In this document: one piece after another, positions 48,008 through 60,600 of the stretch
Position numbering within the stretch: the first letter of the stretch is position 1
Layout: each line of letters starts with the position of its first letter
Assembly (NCBI GenBank): GCA_025642075.2
Contig: JAODUO010000040.1
Coordinates: forward strand, 253,501-317,500
DNA: 64,000 nucleotides
Direction of reading: 5' to 3'
From: Ridgeia piscesae
Taxonomy: Eukaryota > Annelida > Polychaeta > Sabellida > Siboglinidae
Position numbers and translations under genes: made by a program
Notes under the pieces: model-generated
The model's input: only the letters and a program-made list of their open reading frames with translations
Databases searched by the model: none
What the model was told of the DNA's origin: nothing

Positions 48008-51000
48008 CTGGCGGACAAAGTTTAAATTAACCAATAGCACAACCAACTACAACGTCAGGTAGTCCTTGTCTGCCAAATATGCAAACGATGTTGTCACATG
48101 ACATGTAGAATGAGGCAGTAATGCTGCACAGTATCATTTAATGACTGCCACAAAAGCAAAGCTACAACCTCCATGTAGCAAGTAGATATTGAACGATGCC
48201 TGTGGTTATTGAGTCCGAAATTTCTTACCTACTTATAACCTCCCACCTTCAAAAGTTGTCTATTAAAAATGTATTCATACTGCTAGAATTAAATAAATCA
48301 TCAATTATTTACTGTCTTCGGTGGGAAGACATCACCTGATTCCGGTGCATCCAAATTCTCCTCACCTTTCTCTCATGTGGCTCTCTCACCATGGCAACCC
48401 TCTTACTCTGCCGCGGGTCCTTCACCTTCCTCGCCACCTTCGGTTTGTCCTTGAATGGTAGCGCCCTCTGTAGTTCCTTGGGAATGATCAGAGGTGCTGG
48501 CGCCTTCAGCTGCCGCTCCACGGGCTGCGGCAGAACACAAGCAAACACACACATTATGTTTAGAATAACAAATATGAATCCTTTTCTTTAACAGTTTTGC
48601 CAGTGAAAAGACCAGGGAAGCAAAATCGTGTCCCCCAGTAACATAGCAGCAGCGTTTTGCACGACAACAATGGATTATGTTTAGTCATGAATTTCCACTA
48701 CAGTGAAATATACACAGTAAGATATATATTATGTGAAACATACAGAAGCATTTAAGAAAACGATAATTACACAGATGCAAAGACAGTTGTCTAGCGTATA
48801 GGAAATAACATTGTCTTTGATTACTTTTTCTAACATTTTAAATTAAATAATTATGTTATATTTGCTAAGTTTCGTAACATCTATTTACACGTTTTTTAAC
48901 AAAAAGATTTTTTAAATTTGGGTGGGATTGCCTGGAGAGAACGGACTGGTCATGCCACTTGCCTACACATCAACTTACCTTGTACAAGTGATCAGGGTTA
49001 ACTTCCCTCTTCACCCCTTTTTCCCGCCGCAACTGCCCCACTGTCTTCATGCCTTGCCACTGGTTCTTCTCAGCAGGTGGCAGCAGCAGGCTGGTGACGG
49101 GGTTGTAGAACTCTGGCACCTGGACGGGGTACCAGGTGCGCACAAACACTATGTCTGCAACAACAGAGGGCGCCAGGTGTTTGCTGAGTTCACAGTTTTT
49201 AGTCTACAAAATCAATGTAGACTGATGTAAATTATTGGGAGAATTACTGGGCTAATAAACTCATCCATGAATGTCACTGAAACTGTCCCCATGACAAGTA
49301 TCTCTCACAACCTCTGTAGACTGTCACCTAAACTGACAGGACATGTATTGTGTCACCTACACTGACAGGACACAGTGTGTGTGTCACTAGTGACAGGACA
49401 AAAAGTTGGTGTCACCAATGACAAGACACATGATGTGTCACCAGCAACAGAACATGTAGTGTGTCAACAGTGACAATATATAGTGTGTCACCAGTGACAG
49501 GACACATAGCGTGTCACCAATGACAAGACACATAGTGTGTCACCAGTGACAGGACACATAGCATGTCACCAGTGACATGACACGTAGTGTGTCACCAGTG
49601 ACATGACACATGATGTGTCATCAGCAACAGGACATGTAGTGTGTCAACAGTGACAATATAATTATAGTGTGTCACCAGTGACAGGACACATAGCGTGTCA
49701 CTAGTGACAGGACACAGCGTGTCACTAGTGACAAGACACATAGCGTGTCACTAGTGACATGAGACGTAGCATGTCACCAGTGACATGACACGTAGTGTGT
49801 CACCAGTGACAGGACATAGTGTGTCAACAGTGACAAGATGTAGCATGTCACCAGTGACAGGACATGTAGCGTGTCACCATGACAGGACTCGTAGCGTGTC
49901 ACCAGTGACAGGACACATAGCATGTCACCAGTGACATGACACGTAGTGTGTCACCAGTGACATGACACATGATGTGTCAACAGTGACATGACACATGATG
50001 TGTCAACAGTGACAATATATAGTGTCACCAGTGACAGGACACAGCGTGTCACTAGTGACAAGACACATAGCGTGTCACTAGTGACATGAGACGTAGCATG
50101 TCACCAGTGACAGGACACGTAGCATGTGACAAGACACATAGTGTGTCACCAGTGACAGGACACGTAGCGTGTCACCAATGACAATATCACCTACAATGTG
50201 ACCTACCACTGAGTAGTATCTTGTCCTCAAACGTCGCCCTGAAAGCACCAGCTGGACCGTCCTTCACCCCCTTCTTCAACTGTCCTCTCACCCCACTCAC
50301 AGTCCGGATGTTGGTTCCCTCAAACTTGGCCACTTCCAGGGCCGAGTTAAACATGCCCTGCAATGACAACCTTCAGTCTTAACAACAACTTCCAGGGGCG
50401 AGTTAAACATGCCCTGTAATGACAACCTTCAGTCTTAACAACAACTTCCAGGGGCGAGTTAAACATGCCCTGCCATAACAGCCTTCAGTCTTAACAACTT
50501 CCAGGGGCGAGTTAAACATGCCCTGCAATGACAGCCTTCAGTCTTAACAACAACTTCCAGGGGCGAGTTAAACATGCCCTGCAATGACAGCCTTCAGTCT
50601 TAACAACAACTTCCAGGGGCGAGTTAAACATGCCTTGCAATGACAACCTTCAGTCTTAACAACAACTTCCAGAGGCGAGTTAAACATGCCCTGCAATGAC
50701 AGCCTTCAGTCTTAACAACTTCCAGGGGCGAGTTAAACATGCCCCGCCATAACAGCCTTCAGTCTTAACAACAACTTCCAGGGGCGAGTTAAACATGCCC
50801 TGCAATGACAACCTTCAGTCTTAACAACAACTTCCAGGGGCGAGTTAAACATGCCCTGCAATGACAGCCTTCAGTCTTAACAACAACTTCCAGGGGTGAG
50901 TTAAACATGCCCTGCAATGACAACCTTCAGTCTTAACAACAACTTCCAGGGGCGAGTTAAACATGCCCCGCCATAACAGCCTTCAGTCTTAACAACAACT

Positions 51001-51618
51001 TCCAGGGGCGAGTTAAACATGCCCTGCAATGACAACCTTCAGTCTTAACAACTTCCAGGGGCGAGTTAAACATGCCCTGCAATGACAACCTTCAGTCTTA
51101 ACAACAACTTCCAGGGGCGAGTTAAACATGCCCTGCAATGACAACCTTCAGTCTTAACAACAACTTCCAGGGGCGAGTTAAACATGCCTTGCAATGACAG
51201 CCTTCAGTCTTAACAACAACTTCCAGGGGCGAGTTAAACATGCCCTGCAATGACAACCTTCAGTCTTAACAACAACTTCCAGGGGCGAGTTAAACATGCC
51301 CTGCAATGACAGCCTTCAGTCTTAACAACAACTTCCAGGGGCGAGTTAAACATGCCCTGCAATGACAACCTTCAGTCTTAACAACTTCCAGGGGCGAGTT
51401 AAACATGCCCTGCAATGACAACCTTCAGTCTTAACAACAACTTCCAGGGGCGAGTTAAACATGCCCTGCAATGACAACCTTCAGTCTTAACAACAACTTC
51501 CAGGGGCGAGTTAAACATGCCCTGCAATGACAGCCTTCAGTCTTAACAACAACTTCCAGGGGCGAGTTAAACATGCCCTGCAATGACAGCCTTCAGTCTT
51601 AACAACTAATATACATAT

Positions 51619-51691
<73 letters not shown>

Positions 51692-54600
51692 AAAACATTG
51701 CTAGAGCAGCTCTGGCAATAAGCTTGGAAGTCGTCCTTATTGCCAGAGCAGAAGTGGATGTATGGGGATGTACATGTACGTCCGGTTGGCAGTATATTCA
51801 GCAAACACATGTCAACATAGTAATTACTTCAGATACATATGACACTCTGATATTCGATTATTTCCAGAGCAGTCTTTTACGTAAATCAGTTCTCAATTTC
51901 CCCGCCAAGACAATGACAATAGTCACGACAATGATAATGATTCATACCTGCATAGATTATGTCACTGTCTTATGTATGTAAACATTTGTATAAAACAACT
52001 TATGCTTTCCTCATTAATATATTGCATTTGTTTGGCCTTTGTAAAGTACCATGTTGATTGCATAAATAACACAAGAGCCTCGTTTTGAACCTGGAGTATG
52101 CAGTAATGTTCTCACCTGTATAAATGCGGTCTTCTTGTAGATCTTGTAGGGTGTCCCGGTCAGTTTCAGCTTCTTCACAATGGTCATTGCCTTGTCCAGT
52201 TCGAGGACGACGCCTGTGGCCGTGACACGGAACTCAGGCTGTGGACAAACATTACACGCGTCAACCGAGTGACACACTAATCCTCAGTCTCATGTTTGTC
52301 CTTGTCACTGCATAACGCTGCACAAAACAGGAAGATGGATTTGTTGCTATCTCACATACATTATCACATTTATAGTAGTATTATGATAATTGTGACAACA
52401 GAAGATTTAATATTGCACTGTTCATTTAAAAAAAACATTTAACAGCAGTTTTTGCGGCTACAAACTGCGCTATGTCACACCAGCGCAAGCAACTGAGTTC
52501 TTATTTGACAAATAATGACAATAACAACTTACTGTAGACCCAGCAACTGTCTGTACCGCCAACATGCCTGTACCTTGAGGAGTGATCGGACCTGTCAACA
52601 ATGACCAGTGTCTATAAACATTGACCAGTATCTATAAATAGCAATCAATGACCATCAACATTACAATTATGAATAATACTGTATCTTTTATATTAGCCCT
52701 TACATGTGAATTTGTAATGGAAACAAACATGACAATTGCAGTCAGTTACCCCAGAAGGTGGCGTGACAGTGCAGGTGTTCGGGTGTGTACTTGAGCAGTC
52801 GATTGCGTCCGTTGTGATCCTGCATGGAGAAGAGAGCAATGCTCTGGAAGCGACGCCAACCGAGGGAGATGATCATAGGATCCCGTGTCTTCAGGATCCT
52901 CTTGTGCCATCGGTGCTTCTTGAGTCGCACCTACACAACACAGGGGACAGACCACTATTTTATGTCTGTGCTTATTGAATCGCACCTACACGACACAGGG
53001 GACAGACCACTATTTGATGTCTGTGCTTCTTGAGTCGCACCTACACAACACAGGGGACAGACCACTATTTTATGTCTGTGCTTCTTGAGTCGCACCTACA
53101 CGACACAGGGAACAGACCACTATTTTATGTCTGTGCTTCTTGAGTCGCACCTACACGACACAGGGGACAGACCACTATTTTATGTCTGTGCTTATTGAGT
53201 CGCACCTACACGACACAGGGGACAGACCACTATTTTATGTGTGCTTCTTGAGTCGCACCTACACAACACAGGGGACAGACCACTATTTTATGTCTGTGCT
53301 TCTTGAGTCGCACCTACACGACACAGGGAACAGACCACTATTTTATGTCTGTGCTTCTTGAGTCGCACCTACACGACACAGGGGACAGACCACTATTTTA
53401 TGTCTGTGCTTATTGAGTCGCACCTACACGACACGGGGACAGACCACTATTTTATGTCTGTGCTTCTTGAGTCGCACCTACACGACACAGGGGACAGACC
53501 ACTATTTTATGTAAGTGCATCTTGATTCGCACCTACACAACACAGGTAACAGACCACTATTTTATATCTGTTTCTTTAGTTGCACCTACATGGCACAGGG
53601 GGCAGACCATTATTTTACCTAAAAAGTCACAACGAACCTGTACATAGCCAATATTTTGTTCCGCACTGAGCAGACCGCCGAGGATGATGGGATATGTGGC
53701 ATCGAAATTGTCAATGAACTCGCAGGGCATGTTGTCTACTTGGAGTCGCACGTAGACCCCAGGGCGATACCCCTCGTACAGCGCCCTCGTCTCCTCATCC
53801 ATCTTGTCAAACTCCTCACGGTTCAACTGTCACACAAAACATGACAACTTTGTTAATACATCTGCTCTTAGTCTCCTGTAGTAAAGTTCACTAAAGTTTG
53901 AAAAAACGAAGTATCAAATGAACATGACCAGAACAGATTGCCATTATTCGGATACTGCAAACTCATGATGACATCCACCTGTAATATTATATGGTCTATT
54001 TATGTATGGGAGCACAGTAACCACGTCACGTCACACTGATGCATCTAAGTCATTGTGACTATGGGAACCACTATTTCTTCTTTGTAATGGTGCCACAGGG
54101 TACAAAACATTAGTCCATCTATGTAACTGTGCTACTGGGTACAAACCGTTATTCCTTCTATAAACCCATGTGAAAGGATACAGATTGCTATTCCCTCTAT
54201 ACTGCCATGTGAGAGGGTACAGAAGACAATTCCCCCAAGCCGTCTACCACTCACAATCGCCTGCTGCTCCATCTCAGACTTGAGGTCGTCGAAGTACGTC
54301 CCGCCTCCCTCCTTGTCGTCGTACATGCTGTCAAACATCGCCTTCATTCGCTTCTTCTTCTCCGTCCTCTTCTCCAGGGCCTTTCTCTTGCGACACTCGT
54401 CCCGATCCTCCACAATATACGCCCCTATCAAGTCAGCAAATGTACGGGGGTAACTGTATGTGTATTTGTTATACTACTCGAAGACACTTTGGGTAGCCAG
54501 AGTCACTGGTTCATCTGACAGTTTATTTGGGGAGTTTTCAGCCACATTGAAAGTACTACACAACAGTAAGTTATTAACACAGTTTTATAGTTTCACTAAC

Positions 54601-57600
54601 CAGGAGCTTTATTATGTGTGTGAAAAACCAATGCATTTTAAAAACGAACAATGGTTGTACTTGTACAACGAAAGCACGTGAAGAAATGTTCCAAGCATTT
54701 AATTGTCAGTGAGACAACATGAAACATACACATGACTTGCATGTTGTGGCCTTGTGATTGTAATATTGCAATATGAACATGCAAATGAGAACATATGAAA
54801 CCAAGAACTGAACTGTGAAACATTTGATTAAGATGAAAGTGACACAGGCAATGAGAACACGTGAAATGTGTCATTGCGAGTTAGTATTTGTGACATTTGT
54901 GACAAAGAAAGTAACTAAGGGAATCTTACATGTGAAACACTGGTTAAATAAACAACATGGGAAATCATTAGGGGTTAATTTGAGATATTTAGTGTGTTAA
55001 GTGTCCTCACCCTCAGCCTTCTTGTCCTCGTCCTCGCCCTCCTCACTGTCACTCTCCTCTGCCTTGTGCACTTCTCCTGTCTCAAGGTCCTCAAAGTCAC
55101 CGAACAACTTGTCTACAACAAACACATTCACGTGACTACTGGACACACTAGTACATAACACATTCACGTGACCACTAGACACACAAGTACATAACACATT
55201 CACGTGACCACTAGACACACAAGTACATAACACATTCACGTGACCACTAGACATACAAACACATAACACAGTCTAACGTCAGACTGCAGATGTTTCAAGA
55301 CCCCACGCATTTGCATTTAATTACTGACATCTAATCATTTGTGACTTTCTCTGAATGATGTAAAATGTGTATATATTTGTACTCATGTTTACTACCTCAA
55401 TTATTTAACTCTCGAAGCTGTGCATGGCAAAATATTAAATTATTTTGTTTTAGAAATACATTCTACTTTTAACCACCAGGTAAACAACTTTCTGATGATC
55501 ACTGCAAGTAATTTCTTACGGCCAGTTCAGCAGTAACACAGTAAATTACAATTTAAAAGACAATATATCCTGGATTTATCGCATACAATCCAATGTTAAG
55601 TCACTGCTTCTTTATAACGGGCTTTCCGACAGAAAGTGTATTTACATAGAAGTAACCCGAGTGACCTACCGTCTTCCTCCAGCAGGGCCTGTGCGTCCTC
55701 ACACGCCTGCCACTTGCCCGTCACGAAGCAATCTTTTATACTTTCCATCAACTGAAACAACACTGACACAGTCACAACAACAACAAAATTTCTCCTCAGA
55801 TATTTACAATGATAGTACATGTTCCTCACCACATATATTTTCAACAACAATAACAACTTAATTTAACTTATGTTATTTCTCCCCGCATCACTCACGTCTT
55901 CCTGCAACCAGTCCCTGATGTCAGTGAAGTGGAAACAGCTGCAGTCTGTTGCATTTGCTGTCACCCGATTCACTTTTTCCCGCATGTCTTTCCGCCGGGC
56001 GACCTTGAACAGACCTCCAACGTCGTCGTCTTCCTCCTCGTCTGAGTCTCCGGCACTGGCAACTGAAACAGACAATTGGTGCTGGTGTCAGTCTCATGCT
56101 GAAGAATATTATTCTCATTCTGAATTTCGCATGGAATCATATATTTCCATGCATTTCTTTTCTCAGTTGCATTCCAAGTTAAATTACTATTTAAAAATAT
56201 TTTAAAGACATTTTATGTAAATTAGTTGTTATGAAATGCGCCACTGTAGTTCTCTGATAAAGAATATCTTTTTGTAATATTAAAAGTCACCAATAGAACT
56301 ACAGTGTATACATATATCATAAAGTGTGGATCAATTGCTAATCTCTTGCATAGTTGTATTGCATTGGGTATTACATGAAACAAAGTTGAACAGCTGTTGA
56401 TGAAAGTGATGGGGTCATGTGGACTCATTGGATTTTTTAAATTTCAAATCAACAAATCTCAGAATGCAATTCTAATCTACATATATTGTTGATATTACTT
56501 CTGACAGAAACATTGTTTCATAGGAGGTATACAAGTTTGGAAAAATAAATCAAACTCACATTAATATCTTAAGACATTTACACATAATCGTATGGTCATT
56601 AGTCACACAATAGTCGGAAAAAACAACTCTGACAAAATATCAATACGATCTTAAAAACATCAGAAACTTACCAGTGTCACCATAGACAAACTTCCTCAAG
56701 TTTGGTATTTCCTGCTGACGACGCATGAAGGCTTCTGATGCCTTCAAGGCAAGATTCTCCTTCCACTGGAGTCCAGGGCCTGCAGAGAGAACTAAGGCAA
56801 TGGAGGGTGGCTGTGATTCACACACAATGTACAGGTCCAATGTCAAGATATTATTCACTTCTATATTTTAAAAGTTTACGTAAATTACCCTCACTAGACC
56901 CAGCACAGATAGACACCCCACAATAAACTGATGGTGGTGGTCTAAATTAAACACGTTTTTTTTACAAAAAACTCTGAACATTATATGACAAAGTTCATAA
57001 AATGGTGCAGTTATAACACAATATATCATCCTATTTTATGTTTTTAAGAAGGTCCTGGCAGTATTGGTACTTAAGAATACCTCACATAAACAGTATGACC
57101 AGATCTAAACATGAGGATGATGAGGAATTGTTACATTGATACGACTGTACAATAAATGCAGAAACATAAAATTTTATTTCCTTTCCTCACCTTCTTCCAT
57201 TTCCTCCTCCTCCTCCCCATCACTTCCCTCTTCAGCTTGCTCTTCCATTCCCTCCTCCTCAGACGAGAGGTCCCTCTCTGAGCAGACCCCACTGTCTGTC
57301 CCAGCAGCCTTTGCTCCATCCTCCGTCCCCTCTTTGCCACCTGACGATTGTTTCCCTTTCTTAGCAGCAACCTTTGCTGATGTTATTTTCCCGACATCTC
57401 TGACGCTCGTGTTTTCCTCTTCACTGTCATCTTCCAAGGACAGATCCTCATTCTCATCAAGATCTTCATCAATGCGATCATTTTCACTATCATTTTCACT
57501 GTCATATTCTACCTCATTTTCACTTTCAGTGTCACTTTCATTATGTTCGATCTGTTTTGACTTCTTGTTGGCAGGTTTTGTCGGGACTACTTTGTGGGTA

Positions 57601-60600
57601 GAGTCTGCTGCACCTTTGGTTCCCTTCTTGCGAGTGACAGGGGAGAAAATGGCTACACCCGAATGGTCACTGTGGTCATCATCAGAGCTCTCTTTCTCAA
57701 GGTCATCTTCACTGTCGGCGTATTCAACATCTGCAGCCGTCTGTGCAAAAAATTTAATATAGGACATTTAATAAATGGTATATGACCAGTAGAGTTTGGA
57801 GAAAAGAATTAGGTTTCAAGTAGTGTAAACCAGGTATTGGTTCAAACCATTCTGATGCAACACAAACAGAAGATTATCAATTTCTAAATACACACAGATA
57901 GATGGAGTATTAAATAACATATGTCCTTTGATCTAAAACACTATTTTTCATTTGTGCCTACCCAGGTACTCATCTATGTTCAGTACTCCCCCTCTTCAGC
58001 TGACCCCCTGATGAGTGGACCCCCTATGTCGTGACAGTTTGTCAATGTACGGACTGTTTTGCCATGTTAATGAGGGGTCACCCGTGGACATGGACAGGAT
58101 ATTTGTGTCTGGTGCTAAACTTGCTGTGAAACTCAAACAAACAAATTCTATCTACTCTACCTGTTTGCCATCAGTCTGTGACTGTGACATGACCTTGTCT
58201 TCCTCCTCCTCCTCTTCCGTTCCCTCTTCTTCATCTTCACTAATTTCTTCATCCTCCTAAAGTAATAAAAATAGACACATTTCAGAACATTCTTGAACGA
58301 CAAGAAGAAGAACAACTACGGAAGACGTGTTTCTATTCGCTTGTGTATGTAAGCCTTGTTGTATGTATTTCAAAATTGTCAATACCTTTGTCACAGAGTC
58401 ACAGATAATTTTGTCCTGTGTATGTGTGACAACAATATGAAAAAAGTGAACTCTTTAGTGCCAGACCCAACTGTGCCAATCACTGTTTCTGTGCCACACA
58501 TCTTGTTTCTCAACATCAAATGACATTAACTGTGTCTGTGATACCATTTTAAATTATCAATAAGACTGATTGTAACAAAACAGAGGTGGTCGGCCACTAG
58601 TTTTATAATTACATTTACATTATTCTGATGGCAAAAATAAGACAGAAGTCGTAACCAAAACACACAACAGTGTATATTTATCATGCACAACACATCGAAA
58701 AACAGTTGAAATGTGTATATTAGTGGAAATAAGTTTTGCTGTGTCATTAGACTATTTCTTTTTTTGGAAAAAAATTGAACCTGTCGTTTCAAGAAATGTG
58801 AATAGTTTACTAAGTGACTTTTTGTACATTAAGCTCATAAAATACAAGTTTAACAAAAAAAGGCCTGACATTTCTTGCAGGTCAATGCAGCTTGGTGCCA
58901 TTGGAATGTTTAAGGCTAAAATAATAACGATTCTATTACTTAATAATGTCAGAGTTTACTAGTGTAGTTAACAATGAAGGTCATTCATAACGACAAGTTG
59001 ACCCGACACCTAGTGACAAGCATGGAAATCAACAGTTAGTGGCGTTTCAACAATGAAACCAGAAAACGACTGGTATTTGATGATACTATTTCTTACACAA
59101 AGTTCCTATTGTATCTAGGCTAGCGCTGTCAATCGCCAATTGTGACATAGGCGAAATGGTTTGCTATTTGGCGAAAATAAATTAAAACTCTTCGCCAAAT
59201 TGGCGAAACGTTATTTATGTAATTATTATTGCTGTCATCAGCAATACATGACTGCATTATTCACTGCATTATTCAACGCCCGGCTCTGTTGAAATTGCCA
59301 AAACAATCGCTCATCACACTGACCCAAATAACCAGTCAGCGTAACGTGACCTGCTGGGTAAACAATAGGTCGCTAATCACTCCATTTAGCCATGCTCACA
59401 GACAACAGGGGGGCTTAATTAAATCAAGAAATGTGTTTACTAGACAATGGGGACCTGCTTAATGACACTAATTACAAATTTGAGACAAGTACAACGCTGT
59501 ACCTGACAGGTTCCATATTATCACTCAGTCTCAAGGCAGTCACATGGCATGGTCATTAATCAATGTGCCATCTAGTAACTATGCAATAAAATGCCAATAT
59601 AGATTGTAATTCATGTATATTTGACAAGTCTCACCACCAGAAGCACAACAGATAGAAAGATGCAAGTCAAAAACGTGTTTTATCAAGTAAAGCCTGCGTC
59701 ACCCAGGCCAGGATTACAGTTAACTAATTTCAGGAATTAATCCATTCAATTAATCAATTTCTGAACAGTCGAGTGATGTTTTAAGATAGGTAATAATTAT
59801 ATCAATACATTGTTTGAATTACTGCGGGGCAACAAGAGTAGAGTAGATGGTTCTTAATTATTTTGCCTTGTAAAATTGTATCTTTTAACCTCTAAATAAA
59901 AAGCTGTAATGTTAATTTTATTACATTAATAGCATGTGTTAGTTGCTGTTTCTTTGTATATATATTGCAAAATTCCCAACAGATGTTCAGCTTTCCTTTT
60001 ATGGTTAAACAATGTTCTGTTAAATTATACTGGATGTTTATTTGCATTATATATGTTTATCTAAATATAGAAATGTTTAGTTAATTAAAATTGGGATTTT
60101 TTTCTTTTGAATATTGTATAGAATTTTATATTATGTCTTGCATTTTTATACCGGGTAATGTAATTGATCTAAAAAATGGCTAAAGAAAATCTCATTTGGC
60201 TAAAAGAATTCTGACCTTCAGCCTAATTGGCTAAACAGATTCTAGGCACAGTGCTAGCTTTGTATAACAATACAAACATAATTTAATGATTAGATAATAT
60301 TCTAATTTAAATGTTTAAGAATGAGAAACTGTGTATAACATGGATTCACTTTTGTTTCTATAATGCTGAGATGATATTGAAGAGGTTTCAGGAATGAAGG
60401 GATTTAACGGTTATGACTGAATGCAGGCTAGACTTTCTCACCAACCAGTAGAATTACCTCATCATCCTCATCATTGCTGTCTTCATCTTCAACCTCCGAG
60501 TTATCCTCAAATACTGCCTTCCTCCGAACCCTCCCATTCACTTCCACTCTCTCTTCTTGCGGCATCCGAAATCTGGTTGTCACGGAAACAAGAATGTTAT

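Noticed and set aside
57136..57762. 208-residue Ser/Pro-rich plus ORF
   Set aside because: Shadow of the acidic BMS1 exon 8 on the opposite strand.
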